A stretch of 64,000 bases of DNA from Hyphomicrobiales bacterium (GCA_003135415.1 PLBP01000003.1:143201-207200); one strand, 5' to 3'. Shown: positions 19,891-29,399, counted from the stretch's first letter. Numbers and translations are program-made. Notes: generated from the letters alone by a model not told the origin.

Positions 19891-21435
19891 ATGATGCACG
19901 CACCGGAATCGCAACGGGGGCCGCTCGAGGCCTCGATTTTCGTCGAAGCGCTGCGCGCGCATGCGGGCTCGTTCGTCGCAGGCGCCTTGATCCTTCACGC
20001 GATCCTGTGGACGCTCGCGCCCATCATTTCCGAGCCGACGCCGAGCCCGAAAATCGCGCTTGGGCTCGCCATGGGGCGCGAATGGATGCTCGGCTATCCC
20101 GGCATGCCGCCGCTGGCGCCGTGGCTGATGCAAGCAGTCTATGCGCTGACGCACTCGATCGCGGTTGTGACGATGCTGGGGCCGGTCATGGTCGCGATCA
20201 CCGGCTGGCTTGTCTTCGCGCTCGCACGCCGCATCGTGGGCGAGCGGCAAGGCGCGATCGCGGCCCTCGTCATGGTCAGCGTCCATCCGGTTGCCTTTCC
20301 GGTCGGCGCGCTCGACTCCGCGCTCGTCGAGATGCCGCTTGTCGCGGGCGCGGCACTCGCCTGGTGGCGCGCGGTGAAGGAGGGAAATCAGCGCGCTTGG
20401 CTCCTCCTCGGTTTTGCTCTTGGGCTGTTCCCCTATGCGGGCGCGCTCGGCATTTTCCTGCTCGCCGTCCTTACGGGCTTGATGCTTGCATCATCGACCG
20501 GGCGCACGACGCTGCGTGCGCACGACTCCTATGGCGGTGCGGCGATGGCCTTCGTCGTTTTTGCGATTGTGGCGGCCCCTCGCGTGGCGTGGCTTGTCAC
20601 CCATGGCTTCGCGGGGTTGATCGAGGACGCGGCGGCGGTCGAGCCGATCGGCTTGATCCCGGCGTATGAGGCCTTCGGCGGCGCGCTCGCCGGTCATCTC
20701 GGGCTTGTCATCCTGATCGTCATCGCATCGCCGCTCCTCGGCGGCGGCCGCGCGGCCGCGACGATCGTGTCGCGCGCGCCGATCTTCGGTTTCACGCTCG
20801 CCGCCGTGCTCGTGCTCGCGACGCTGCCTTTCGTTCTCGCCGGTGTCGCGGCGAGCGTGCTCGGTCTTCGCACGACGATCGGCGCCTTCGCGCCGCTTCT
20901 GCTTTATTCGGGACTTCTCGCCGTCGTGCTCGCCGGCGATAGCCTCCGCATCCACCGCCAGCGCGCGGCGGCCTTTGTCGTGATCCTGTTCTTAGTGCTG
21001 CCGCCGATCCTGGATGCGCTTACCGGATTCATCGCGCCGTGGGTGGGAAACCGGGGCTTGGCGAGCAACTGGCCGGCGGCGGAGGTCGCGCGCGCAGTAA
21101 CCGATACGTTTCGCGCCCGCACCGGCAAGCGCCTCGAGATCGTCGTCGCCGATCCCCTGAGCGCGAGCGAAGTCGCGCTCGCGAGCCGCGATCGCCCGCA
21201 TGTATTTTCGAACGGCGATCCTCTGCTCGCGCCCTGGATCAAGGACGGCGACTTGCGCGCGAAAGGTGCCGTCGTGATCTGGCCGATCTATCGCGGAAAC
21301 ACGGCGCCGCCCGCTTCGCTCGCGGCGAACTTGCCGCTGTTCGTGCCGGAAGCGTCGCTGACGCTGTCGTGGGTGCGCTCCGGCCGGCTCGATCCCATAC
21401 GTCTCGGCTGGGCGATCATTCCGCCGGCGCCCTAA
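19891..21435 (+). CDS. GT39-like membrane glycosyltransferase
   Basis: A 514-residue integral membrane protein with about ten hydrophobic helices. An acidic first loop after helix 1 and a long C-terminal soluble part from about residue 395 match the overall plan of ArnT/PMT-type (GT39) glycosyltransferases, which use lipid-linked sugars. The loop stretch REWMLGYPGMPPLAPWLMQA is reminiscent of the family's luminal loop. The acceptor is unknown. It starts 8 bases after the palindrome. The C-terminus (VRSGRLDPIRLGWAIIPPAP) precedes a MITE-like repeat. Confidence 0.7.
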   Translation: MMHAPESQRGPLEASIFVEALRAHAGSFVAGALILHAILWTLAPIISEPTPSPKIALGLAMGREWMLGYPGMPPLAPWLMQAVYALTHSIAVVTMLGPVMVAITGWLVFALARRIVGERQGAIAALVMVSVHPVAFPVGALDSALVEMPLVAGAALAWWRAVKEGNQRAWLLLGFALGLFPYAGALGIFLLAVLTGLMLASSTGRTTLRAHDSYGGAAMAFVVFAIVAAPRVAWLVTHGFAGLIEDAAAVEPIGLIPAYEAFGGALAGHLGLVILIVIASPLLGGGRAAATIVSRAPIFGFTLAAVLVLATLPFVLAGVAASVLGLRTTIGAFAPLLLYSGLLAVVLAGDSLRIHRQRAAAFVVILFLVLPPILDALTGFIAPWVGNRGLASNWPAAEVARAVTDTFRARTGKRLEIVVADPLSASEVALASRDRPHVFSNGDPLLAPWIKDGDLRAKGAVVIWPIYRGNTAPPASLAANLPLFVPEASLTLSWVRSGRLDPIRLGWAIIPPAP

Positions 21436-21441
21436 CCCAAA

Positions 21442-21568
21442 ATCCCTCCCCGGAGGGGAGGGTGGCCGCGAGCGAAGCGAGCGGTCGGGTGGGGAAGAAT
21501 CCCGGCAACGATTACCCCATCTAGTTCCTCGCTGCGCTCGGAACTTCCATCCCCTTCAGGGGAGGGAT
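21442..21568. repeat. MITE-like element with ATCCCTCCCC ends
   Basis: A 127-base non-coding element bounded by ATCCCTCCCC (21442-21451) and its inverse GGGGAGGGAT (21559-21568). Inside are further small inverted repeats, including CCCTCCCCGGAGGGGAGGG and GTTCC...GGAAC around TCGCTGCGCTCG. It lies between two convergent genes and has no ORF. A mini-hairpin with the same arms is at 24922-24945, so this is a repeat family of this genome. Confidence 0.6.
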
Positions 21569-21574
21569 CATTGT

Positions 21575-22582
21575 TCAATGATAGCCTTCGCCCGCGCGAA
21601 TTTTTCCGCGAAAGAGCCAATAGACGAAGCCGGTATAGCCGAGAATGATCGGCAACATGAACAGCGTGCCCAAAAGCAGAAAAATCTGGCTCGCGGGCGC
21701 GGCGGCGGTCTGCCACACGGTGAGCGTCGGGGGCACCAGATACGGAAAATTCGAGATCACGAGCCCGGAGTAGCCGAGAAAAAACAGCGCGATCGCGCAC
21801 AGGAACGGCAACACTTCGCGGCGCTCGTCGGCGAGCGATTTCCAGCAGACGAAGGCAACAAGCGCGGTGACGAGCGGCACCGGCGAAAAGAAAATAAAAT
21901 TCGGCAGCGAAAACCACCGCTCGGCGATGCGCGGGAAGGCGAGTGGCGTCCACAGGCTGACGATCCCCATAAACACGATGACGGCGGCGAGCAGCCATTT
22001 GGCGTGCGCGCGGGCGAGGCGGGCGACTTCGCCGTCGGTCTTCATCATGAGCCACGTCGCGCCGAGCAGCGCGTAGCCCACGACGACGGCGGCGCCGCAC
22101 AGAAACGCGAAGGGTGTCGCGAAGTCGAAATGGCCGCCGCCAAAGGCGCCGTTTTCCACCTTCACACCCTGGATCAATGCGCCGAGGATCACGCCTTGCG
22201 CTGCTGCGGCGAGCGCCGAGCCCGCGGCAAAGGCGAAATTCCAGAATTTCTTGCTTCTGCGCCCGGCCCAACGAAATTCGAAGGCGACGCCGCGGAAAAT
22301 GAGACCCAGGAGCATCGCGATCACCGGCAGATAAAACGCCGGCATCAGGATTGCATAGGCTGTTGGGAACGCGGCCAACAGGCCGCCGCCGCCAAGCACG
22401 AGCCAGGTTTCGTTGCCGTCCCAGAACGGCGCCACCGTATTCATCATCTGGTCGCGTTCGTATTCGGTCTTCGCGAAGGGAAACAGGATCCCGATGCCGA
22501 GATCGAAGCCGTCGAGGATGACGTACATGGCGACGGCCACGCCCAGCACGCCGGCCCAGATCAGCGCGATATACCATTCCAT
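21575..22582 (-). CDS. cydB: Cytochrome bd-type quinol oxidase subunit II
   Basis: A 335-residue membrane protein with about eight helices. The N-terminal YVILDGFDLGIGILFPFAKT and GNETWLVLGGGGLLAAFP are diagnostic of CydB. It pairs with CydA to form the terminal oxidase. It is 16 bases downstream of cydA and clearly co-transcribed. No cydX-like or cydDC gene is visible. The downstream end runs into the MITE-like element. Confidence 0.95.
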   Translation of the reverse strand: MEWYIALIWAGVLGVAVAMYVILDGFDLGIGILFPFAKTEYERDQMMNTVAPFWDGNETWLVLGGGGLLAAFPTAYAILMPAFYLPVIAMLLGLIFRGVAFEFRWAGRRSKKFWNFAFAAGSALAAAAQGVILGALIQGVKVENGAFGGGHFDFATPFAFLCGAAVVVGYALLGATWLMMKTDGEVARLARAHAKWLLAAVIVFMGIVSLWTPLAFPRIAERWFSLPNFIFFSPVPLVTALVAFVCWKSLADERREVLPFLCAIALFFLGYSGLVISNFPYLVPPTLTVWQTAAAPASQIFLLLGTLFMLPIILGYTGFVYWLFRGKIRAGEGYH

Positions 22583-22598
22583 GACGATTTCCCTCTGT

Positions 22599-23966
22599 CT
22601 ACGTCTCGGGCGAAATCGGCCGGCTCGCCATGCCGCTCACAGGTTCCGCGTTCGCAACGCTTGCGGGGCCGGTGTTGATGAGGCGGTTGATGTAATAAAT
22701 GCCCATTGAGAACACGATGCCGTAGACGAGCACGAAGAGCGCAAGCGTGATCGCGATCGACGAGCCCGGCACCGGCGAGACCGCGTCGGCGGTGCGCAAG
22801 ATTCCGTAAGCGACCCACGGCTGCCGCCCGGCTTCGGTCACGGTCCAGCCCGCAATCACCGCGACGAAGCCGATCCACCACACGAATTGCGCGGGCACCA
22901 AATACCAACGCGCCTCGAACAATTTTCCGCGCCACCATAGAAAGGCGCCAAGCAATGCCGCACCGATCATGAAGAAGCCGATGCCGAGCATGATGCGGAA
23001 GGCAAAGAAGACGATCGGCACATTGGGCCGCTCGGACGCCGCGACGCTTTTCAAGCCGGGAAACAATCCGTTCGGGTCGTGGGTGAGCACGAGCGAGGAG
23101 CCGCGTGGGACCGAGATCGCGTAGCGGTTCGTCTCGCCCTTCTGGTCGGGCCAGGCGAAAATCTCGAAGTCGCCGGGCGTGCTCCCGTCCCAGTGCGCCT
23201 CCATCGCCGCGATCTTGATCGGCTGATATTTTAGCGTGTTCAGCCCGTGCTGGTCGCCGATGAAGAGCTGCAACGGTGCCACGATGGCGGCGAATCCGAC
23301 TCCCATGCGTAGCATCGTTTTTGCCTCGTCGAGATATTTTCCCGCGAGAAGATAGCGCGCGCCGACCGCGAGCACGACGAACGAAGTGGTGAGGTAAGCC
23401 GCCGTCGCCATATGCGCCAGCCGATAAGGAAAGCTCGGGTTGAAAATAATCTGCAGCCAATCGACCGGCACCGCGACGCCGTTTTGCATGGCGTGGCCGG
23501 CGGGCGTGTGCATCCAGCTATTGGCCGAAATGATCCAGAACGCCGAGATCAGCGTGCCGGTCGCGACCGCGATGCAGGCGAAAACGTGCAGCCCCCGCGG
23601 GAAGCGGTTCCAGCCGAACAGCATGATGCCCAAAAACGTCGACTCGAGGAAAAAAGCCACCAGCACTTCGTAGCCCATCAGCGGGCCGACGATGTTGCCG
23701 GCGATCGCCGAGAAGCGGCTCCAGTTGGTGCCGAACTCGTAGGACAGCACCAGGCCGGAGACGACGCCCATCGCGAAGGAGACGGCGAAGATCTTCGTCC
23801 AGAAACGCGCGAGCCGGTGATAGTGTTCGCGGGCCGACCACAGCCACATCACCTCCAGCGTCGCGATATAGGCCGAAAGTCCGATCGTGAAGGTCGGGAA
23901 GATGATGTGGAACGAGATGGTGAAGGCGAATTGCAACCGGGCGAGAAGAACGGGATCGAAATCCAT
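22599..23966 (-). CDS. cydA: Cytochrome bd-type quinol oxidase subunit I
   Basis: The 455-residue subunit I has the heme ligand His near residue 20 (FTISFHIIF), the GWNRFPRGLH and IISANSWMHTPAGH segments, and GDQHG before the quinol loop. The Q-loop between helices is short, as in the cyanide-insensitive (CioA) branch, in contrast to the long loop of E. coli CydA. The enzyme oxidises ubiquinol and reduces O2 without proton pumping. It is the first gene of cydAB, with a possible promoter between it and the divergent SDR gene (23967-24086). Confidence 0.95.
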   Translation of the reverse strand: MDFDPVLLARLQFAFTISFHIIFPTFTIGLSAYIATLEVMWLWSAREHYHRLARFWTKIFAVSFAMGVVSGLVLSYEFGTNWSRFSAIAGNIVGPLMGYEVLVAFFLESTFLGIMLFGWNRFPRGLHVFACIAVATGTLISAFWIISANSWMHTPAGHAMQNGVAVPVDWLQIIFNPSFPYRLAHMATAAYLTTSFVVLAVGARYLLAGKYLDEAKTMLRMGVGFAAIVAPLQLFIGDQHGLNTLKYQPIKIAAMEAHWDGSTPGDFEIFAWPDQKGETNRYAISVPRGSSLVLTHDPNGLFPGLKSVAASERPNVPIVFFAFRIMLGIGFFMIGAALLGAFLWWRGKLFEARWYLVPAQFVWWIGFVAVIAGWTVTEAGRQPWVAYGILRTADAVSPVPGSSIAITLALFVLVYGIVFSMGIYYINRLINTGPASVANAEPVSGMASRPISPET

Positions 23967-24086
23967 GATCTCAGCCTTCGCTGCATTGCGTCATGTTTTG
24001 CCATCCTAGCATAGCCGCCACGCGTTTTCCCCGCTGCCACAACTTGCCATCGGCCATTAGGTTTCATGGCGGCGGAAGGTCACGGC

Positions 24087-24920
24087 ATGCAGCTCGAAGG
24101 AAAAACCATTCTTGTCACCGGGGCGACCGACGGCGTCGGGCGCGTCGTCGCCAAGCGCCTGGCGGCGGAGGGCGCCAACGTCCTCATCCACGGCCGCAAC
24201 CAGCAGCGTGCCGAGCAAGTCCTGCGGGAAATTTGCGGTGCGCGCGTCCGTCCGAAAAAGGGCATGGCAACGTTCTATCAGGCGGACTTCGCTTCGCTCG
24301 CCGAAGTGCGAAAACTCGCCGAAATATTGTTGCAGGAGCGCGAGCGCATCGATTGCCTCGTTAACAATGCCGGCATCGGCTCGGGCACCGATAAAAATCA
24401 CCGGCAACTGAGCAGCGACGGCTTCGAACTTCGTTTCGCCGTCAATTACCTCGCGGGATTTTTGCTCACCCGTTTGCTGCTACCGCGCCTCGTCGAGAGC
24501 GCGCCCGCGCGCATCGTGAACGTATCCTCGCTCGGCCAGCAGGATATCGACTTCGGCGACGTGATGCTAGAGAAGGGCTATAACGGCACGCGCGCCTATT
24601 GCCAGAGCAAGCTCGCGCAAATCATGTTCACGATCGACCTCGCGCACGAGGTCGATCGCAGTCGCGTCACCGCCAACGCGCTGCATCCGGCGACCTACAT
24701 GAACACCACGATGGTGCGCGATAGCGGCAACTCGCCGATCTCCTCGGTCGAGGACGGCGCCGACGCGATTCTGAAGCAGATCGTTTCCGAGGAGCTCGCG
24801 GGCAAGAGCGGGCTATTCTTCAACGGCCAGCGCGAGGCGCGCGCGATCGCGCAGGCCTATGACGAAGAGGCGCGGGCGAAGTTGAAGGCGCTCTCGATGC
24901 GGCTGACGGGGTTGTCCTGA
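24087..24920 (+). CDS. Short-chain dehydrogenase/reductase
   Basis: A 277-residue classical SDR. The cofactor site is TGATDGVGRVVAKRL, with VNNAGIG, the catalytic Ser in VNVSSLGQ, and the catalytic Tyr-Lys pair in AYCQSK. The basic residue after the Gly-rich loop (HGRNQ) suggests NADP preference. The substrate is unknown; the sequence resembles retinol-dehydrogenase-like SDRs. The ATG at 24087 has GGAAGG 7 bases upstream, so I preferred it to the ATG at 24066. The gene converges with the UDG gene over a hairpin. Confidence 0.88.
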   Translation: MQLEGKTILVTGATDGVGRVVAKRLAAEGANVLIHGRNQQRAEQVLREICGARVRPKKGMATFYQADFASLAEVRKLAEILLQERERIDCLVNNAGIGSGTDKNHRQLSSDGFELRFAVNYLAGFLLTRLLLPRLVESAPARIVNVSSLGQQDIDFGDVMLEKGYNGTRAYCQSKLAQIMFTIDLAHEVDRSRVTANALHPATYMNTTMVRDSGNSPISSVEDGADAILKQIVSEELAGKSGLFFNGQREARAIAQAYDEEARAKLKALSMRLTGLS

Positions 24921-24921
24921 C

Positions 24922-24945
24922 ATCCCTCCCCTGAACGGGAGGGAT
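24922..24945. terminator. Bidirectional terminator-like hairpin
   Basis: ATCCCTCCCC and GGGAGGGAT form a strong stem between the convergent SDR and UDG genes. Its arms equal the ends of the 127-base element at 21442-21568, so it may be a minimal member of that repeat family reused as a terminator. Confidence 0.55.
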
Positions 24946-24951
24946 ATTCAG

Positions 24952-25815
24952 TCACCCCTTCAACGCCTTCTTCAGCGCCAGCATGTCGCGCCAGACGAAT
25001 TTCTTTTCGGCGGGCGTTCGCAACAAATACGCCGGGTGGAAGGTCGCCATTGCCTTGATGATCCGTTTCCCGGTGTCGAATTCGCGCCAGCGGCCGCGCG
25101 AGGCTTTGATGCCTTCATTGATCCCGAGCAAGGTCTGCATCGAGGGCTTGCCGAGGCAAATCAGAATGTCGGGATCGGCAAGCTCGATTTGCCTCTGAAT
25201 GAACGGCAGGCAAATCGCCGATTCCTGCGGCGTCGGCGTGCGGTTTCCCGGCGGCCGCCACGGCACGATGTTGGCGATATAGGCGGAGGTGCGATCGAGG
25301 CCGATCGCCGCCATCATGCGATCGAGCAGCTTGCCCGAGCGGCCGACGAAGGGCAGGCCCTCGCGGTCCTCGTCGGCACCCGGGGCCTCGCCCACGAACA
25401 TCACGCGCGCTTTCGGATTGCCGTCGGCGAAGACGAGGTTCTTCGCGGTATTCTTCAGCGCGCAGCCGTCGAAACGCGAAAGTGCTTCACGCAATTCGTC
25501 GAGCGTCTTGGCGCTTTTCGCAGCCTCGCGAGCGGCAAGGGTGGCGGTGTCGGGCGAAACGGGCGCGGCGGAAATTTTTTGCTCGTTATCCCGGTCAGGC
25601 GTTAAGCCCGTAACATGGGCTCCGGCATCGCTGCTCCGATTTTGCAACACCCGTGGTTCGGGGTCCCGGGCAGCCGTTTCGCGGCGAGATTGTTGGCTCT
25701 CAGAAACGCTTTCCGCGAAGCGGTCGATGGGCGCGTCCTCGAGCGCGATGTCGACGCCCGCATCGCGATGAAAGGCGAGGATGTCGAGAGCGCTTTGCGG
25801 GGACGATGGCAGCAT
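24952..25815 (-). CDS. Family-4-like uracil-DNA glycosylase
   Basis: A 287-residue protein whose last ~190 residues form a family 4 UDG domain: the active-site motif [26 protein letters not shown], the [10 protein letters not shown] segment and [10 protein letters not shown]. The N-terminal ~95 residues are low-complexity and variable. Of the four cysteines that hold the 4Fe-4S cluster in classical family 4 enzymes, only the ones in GCALKN and ICLPF are clear. The usual KCRPP is WRPP, so the cluster is probably lost or altered. It removes uracil from DNA if active. Confidence 0.85.
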   Translation of the reverse strand: MLPSSPQSALDILAFHRDAGVDIALEDAPIDRFAESVSESQQSRRETAARDPEPRVLQNRSSDAGAHVTGLTPDRDNEQKISAAPVSPDTATLAAREAAKSAKTLDELREALSRFDGCALKNTAKNLVFADGNPKARVMFVGEAPGADEDREGLPFVGRSGKLLDRMMAAIGLDRTSAYIANIVPWRPPGNRTPTPQESAICLPFIQRQIELADPDILICLGKPSMQTLLGINEGIKASRGRWREFDTGKRIIKAMATFHPAYLLRTPAEKKFVWRDMLALKKALKG

Positions 25816-25976
25816 AGGGGAAGTTTAGCGCAATTGACGCGGCGTCAACCGGCTTGTCGATTGTCATTCGGTCGAAAACGGGGGAAAACTGCCACCGGAG
25901 CAAAAAGCGGGCAAAAAATCGAACGTTTGCCCGTGAAAGTGCGCAATGCACGGCCGGACGCGATTGGTGAAGGCGA

Positions 25977-26282
25977 ATGTCGAAATACACGGTCATGGTC
26001 GACGACAATTTTCACTACATGAATGAGGACGAGCGCCACACGCATGGGACATTGGCCACGGTCGAGGAGGCGAACGCGGCTTGCCGCGAATTGGTGGACA
26101 AGTGGCTTGCGTCCCACTACGAGCCCGGAATGACCGCCGAAAAACTCTATAATTCCTACGTGTCGTTCGGCGAGGATCCTTTCGTCGTCGGGCCGCCGGG
26201 CGAAAACATAGGTGATACCTTTTCGGCGTGGGACTATGCCCGCGCGCGAGTCGAGGCCGTCTGCGCCGAACGTAAATCCTGA
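25977..26282 (+). CDS. Small conserved-looking protein, function unknown
   Basis: A 101-residue acidic protein starting MSKYTVMVDDNFHYMNEDER and rich in aromatic residues and Glu/Asp. There is no signal peptide, membrane segment or Cys pair, and only one or two Cys. The composition and codon use match the neighbouring genes, and the plus-strand frame has clean boundaries, so it is likely real. I do not recognise a family. It lies upstream of ETF-QO by 33 bases and might share its transcript. Confidence 0.65.
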   Translation: MSKYTVMVDDNFHYMNEDERHTHGTLATVEEANAACRELVDKWLASHYEPGMTAEKLYNSYVSFGEDPFVVGPPGENIGDTFSAWDYARARVEAVCAERKS

Positions 26283-26315
26283 TCCGCCGGCCCTGTCCGA
26301 GTTTTGGAGAAGCCG

Positions 26316-27977
26316 ATGAGCACCGAGGAACTGCCGCCCCGCGAGAGTATGGAATTCGACGTGGTGATCGTGGGCGCGGGCCCCGCGGGCCTCGCGAGCG
26401 CGATTCGGCTCAAGCAGCTCTCGCCCGAAATTTCCGTCGTCGTGGTTGAAAAGGGCTCGGAGGTCGGCGCTCACATTCTTTCGGGCGCGGTGATCGACCC
26501 CATCGCCCTCGACCGGCTGCTGCCGGAATGGCGCGGCGAGAGCGACACGCCGATCAAGACGCCGGTCACCGGCGACCGCTTCTATTGGCTCTCGGAAAAA
26601 AGCGCGATCCGGCTGCCGAATTTCCTCATGCCGCCCTTGATGTCGAACCACGGAAATTTCGTAGTCTCGCTCGGCAATGTCTGCCGCTGGCTCGCGAAGA
26701 AGGCGGAGGCGCTGGGCGTCGAGATTTATCCCGGCTTCGCCGCGGCGGAAGTCTTCTTCGGCGCGAATGGCGCGGTCGCGGGTGTCGCCACCGGCGACAT
26801 GGGAATTTCGAAGAGCGGCGAGCACCGCTCCGAATTCACCCGCGGCATGGAGCTCCGCGGAAAATACACGCTTTTCGCGGAAGGCGCGCGCGGCTCGCTT
26901 TCGAAGCAGTTGATCGTGCGCTTCGGCTTGGCCGACGGCCGTGATCCGCAGAAATTCGGCCTCGGCCTGAAGGAGTTGTGGAAGGTGGCGCCCGAGAAGC
27001 ACAAGCCCGGCCTCGTGCAACACTCCTTCGGCTGGCCGTTGGATAATTCGACCGGCGGCGGCTCGTTTCTCTATCACATGGAAGATCAGCAAGTGGTCGT
27101 CGGCTTCGTCGTCCACCTCAATTACAAAAATCCCTACATCGCCCCATTCGAGGAATTCCAGCGCTTCAAGCAGCATCCCGCGATCCGCCCCACTTTCGAG
27201 GGCGGCAAGCGGCTCGCCTACGGCGCGCGTGCGCTCACCGAGGGCGGCTTTCAATCGGTGCCGAAGCTCGTTTTTCCGGGCGGTGCGCTCATCGGCTGCG
27301 CCGCAGGCTTCATGAACGTGCCGAGGATCAAAGGCTCGCATAACGCCATGCTCTCGGGCATGCAGGCGGCGGAAAGCCTGGCGGCGGCGCTCAAAGCCGG
27401 CCGCGCCAACGATACGCTTCAAGGCTACGATGAAAGCTGGCGCGCTTCCCCAATCGGTCACGATTTGAAGCGCGTGCGGAACGCCAAGCCCTTGTGGTCG
27501 AGATTCGGGACGTTCCTCGGCGTTGGCCTCGGCGGCTTCGACATGTGGCTGAATTCTTTGTTCGGCTTTTCGCTGTTCGGCACGCTTCACCACGGCAAGC
27601 CGGATTCGAAAACGCTGGAGCCCGCGGCGAAATTCGCGCCGATCGTCTATCCCAAGCCCGACGGCGTGATTTCGTTCGACAAGCTTTCCTCGGTGTTCAT
27701 CTCCAACACCAATCACGAAGAGGACCAGCCGGTGCATCTCGTGATCGCGCAGCCGGCGCTGCAGAAATCCTCGGAGCACGACGTCTATGCCGGACCGTCG
27801 GCGCGCTACTGCCCGGCCGGTGTTTACGAGTGGGTCGAGGAATCGTCGGGCCCCCGCTTTCAGATCAACGCGCAAAATTGCGTCCACTGCAAAACTTGCG
27901 ACATCAAGGACCCGAACGAAAACATCACCTGGGTTCCGCCCGAGGGCGGTGGCGGTCCGAACTATCCGAATATGTGA
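26316..27977 (+). CDS. etfD: Electron transfer flavoprotein-ubiquinone oxidoreductase
   Basis: The 553-residue protein passes electrons from ETF to the quinone pool. It has the FAD-binding VVIVGAGPAGLASAIRLKQ near the N-terminus, GAHILSGAVIDPIALDRL, a quinone/FAD central region, and a C-terminal ferredoxin-like domain with CPAGVYEW and CVHCKTCDIKDP supplying the 4Fe-4S cysteines. Length is normal. The ATG at 26316 has TTTGGAG 6 bases upstream, better than the TTG at 26304. The etfAB genes are not in the window. Confidence 0.95.
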   Translation: MSTEELPPRESMEFDVVIVGAGPAGLASAIRLKQLSPEISVVVVEKGSEVGAHILSGAVIDPIALDRLLPEWRGESDTPIKTPVTGDRFYWLSEKSAIRLPNFLMPPLMSNHGNFVVSLGNVCRWLAKKAEALGVEIYPGFAAAEVFFGANGAVAGVATGDMGISKSGEHRSEFTRGMELRGKYTLFAEGARGSLSKQLIVRFGLADGRDPQKFGLGLKELWKVAPEKHKPGLVQHSFGWPLDNSTGGGSFLYHMEDQQVVVGFVVHLNYKNPYIAPFEEFQRFKQHPAIRPTFEGGKRLAYGARALTEGGFQSVPKLVFPGGALIGCAAGFMNVPRIKGSHNAMLSGMQAAESLAAALKAGRANDTLQGYDESWRASPIGHDLKRVRNAKPLWSRFGTFLGVGLGGFDMWLNSLFGFSLFGTLHHGKPDSKTLEPAAKFAPIVYPKPDGVISFDKLSSVFISNTNHEEDQPVHLVIAQPALQKSSEHDVYAGPSARYCPAGVYEWVEESSGPRFQINAQNCVHCKTCDIKDPNENITWVPPEGGGGPNYPNM

Positions 27978-28028
27978 CGCGAGGGCAGCAGTGCTCGCGC
28001 TCTTACGCCCGATGTGCTTCAATGCGCG

Positions 28029-28310
28029 ATGGCCGCTTTTGATTTCGGCGCGATCGCGGAACTTTATCCCTGCAAGGGCCGCGGCGGCGCGCGGTCACCG
28101 GTGAGCTATCACCGCTTCGAGACGGCGGCCGAGGCGATCCGCTACGCGATCGAGGAACTGCCGCCCGCGCTCCTGAACGGTGCCATTCTCGAAATCGATG
28201 AGAGTCGCTATCACAAGGATCAAATCCGCGCGTTTTACGACAGCAAGGAATTTCCATTGGCCCGGCGCCGGGCGGATGACCGCGCCGTCAATGGGCACAA
28301 GCAGGGTTGA
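28029..28310 (+). CDS. Small protein, function unknown
   Basis: A 93-residue protein (MAAFDFGAIAELYPCKGR onward) with no membrane segment. The composition is mixed alpha/beta, with EAIRYAIEELPPALLNGAILEIDESRY resembling conserved hypothetical proteins of Hyphomicrobiales. It begins 51 bases after ETF-QO on the same strand and is followed by the NTF2-like gene after 14 bases, so the three may form an operon. No function can be assigned. Confidence 0.65.
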   Translation: MAAFDFGAIAELYPCKGRGGARSPVSYHRFETAAEAIRYAIEELPPALLNGAILEIDESRYHKDQIRAFYDSKEFPLARRRADDRAVNGHKQG

Positions 28311-28324
28311 ATTCGGGTGATGCG

Positions 28325-28750
28325 ATGAGTCTTTCTCCCGCGGCACAAAAATCGCTCGCGCAGTGGTACGCGATGATCGCGAAGGACGATCTCTCGAATC
28401 TCGCGTCGATCGTCGCCGAAAAAGCAATCTTTCGCTCGCCGATGGCCTATCCGCCTTATCCGACGCGCGACGTGGTCTGTCTTGTTTTGCAGACGGCCGC
28501 GAGCGTGTTCGAGGACTTCGTCTATCACCGCGAATTCGTGGCGGGGCCGAACGACGTCGTGCTCGAATTCTCGGCACGCGTCGGCTCCAAACAATTGAAG
28601 GGCGTCGACATTATCCGCTTCGACGAAGCGGGTCGGATCGCCGAATTCGAAGTGATGGTACGGCCCGCGAATGCCTTGATTGCGCTCGGCCAGGCGATGG
28701 GCGCGCGCATCGGGCCGGTGGTGAACGAGGTGAAGAAAATGAAGGCGTGA
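28325..28750 (+). CDS. NTF2-like (SnoaL-fold) protein
   Basis: A 141-residue alpha+beta protein: N-terminal helix LAQWYAMIAKDDLSNLASIV, then strands with FRSPMAYPPYP, VVLEFSARVG and DIIRFDEAGRIAEFEVMVRP. This order is typical of nuclear-transport-factor-2-like or ketosteroid-isomerase-like folds, which are used as small-ligand pockets or enzymes. The substrate is unknown. I start at MSLSPAAQKS. The gene is third in a short plus-strand run after ETF-QO. Confidence 0.75.
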   Translation: MSLSPAAQKSLAQWYAMIAKDDLSNLASIVAEKAIFRSPMAYPPYPTRDVVCLVLQTAASVFEDFVYHREFVAGPNDVVLEFSARVGSKQLKGVDIIRFDEAGRIAEFEVMVRPANALIALGQAMGARIGPVVNEVKKMKA

Positions 28751-28775
28751 CGGCGCGCCCGGCCGAGGCGCCGCG

Positions 28776-29219
28776 TCAAATCCCTCGAAATAACACGCCG
28801 GCAAGCAGCGCTACGTAAGCCAGCGCCAGAATGTCGAAAGTCCTGAACGTATTGAAGAGCGGGATTCTGACGCCGGCGTAATAGAGCAGCATGGCGATAA
28901 TCGCGAGCGCGAGCGAAATCACGAAGATCGGAAAGCCGGGCGGCGTGAGATGCACGCGTCCGCCGCCGCTCCGCTGGAACAGGCCGAGAATAATCAACAG
29001 CGTGATAGCGCCGATCGTCGCGATGATGATCTCGGCCACAAAGCCACCGCCGAGGCGGAGCCCCAGTCTCGGCAACAGCCAATTGCCGACAAAGGCGCCG
29101 ACGATCCCGAGCGCGATGTCGGCGACAAGGCCGAAGCCGGTGCCTTGGACAATGATGCCTGCAAGCCACCCAGCAATCCCGCCAACCAATAGAATAATCA
29201 GAAGACTTTCAGCCGACAT
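28776..29219 (-). CDS. GlsB/YeaQ/YmgE-like membrane protein
   Basis: A 147-residue membrane protein. The N-terminal ~90 residues have the Gly-rich helices of the Transgly_assoc (GlsB/YeaQ/YmgE) family: GGIAGWLAGIIVQGTGFGLVADIALGIVGAFVGNW, here quoted only as a region near residues 15-45. Two more helices follow, making it longer than the usual ~85-residue family member. The family is stress-associated but its role is unclear. I start at MSAESLLIILL (29219). Confidence 0.78.
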   Translation of the reverse strand: MSAESLLIILLVGGIAGWLAGIIVQGTGFGLVADIALGIVGAFVGNWLLPRLGLRLGGGFVAEIIIATIGAITLLIILGLFQRSGGGRVHLTPPGFPIFVISLALAIIAMLLYYAGVRIPLFNTFRTFDILALAYVALLAGVLFRGI

Positions 29220-29399
29220 GGGTCGTACCTCGCTAAAAAAATCGTTTTGTTTCTGAAGTATTGACGCTGACGGGACTGCGCGGTCATTCAACCGCTTTCA
29301 AACTCGTCACCGCCGGATTGGTTCCAACCATTGATGAGAAAATTTTAGCGCCGATAATCCGCGGCAATAAAAATACGGAAAAGCGAAAATAAGGCGATC

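Noticed and set aside
25845..28022. 725-codon open frame on the minus strand opposite ETF-QO
   Set aside because: ETF-QO on the plus strand carries all family motifs. The antisense product is His/Arg-rich and has none.
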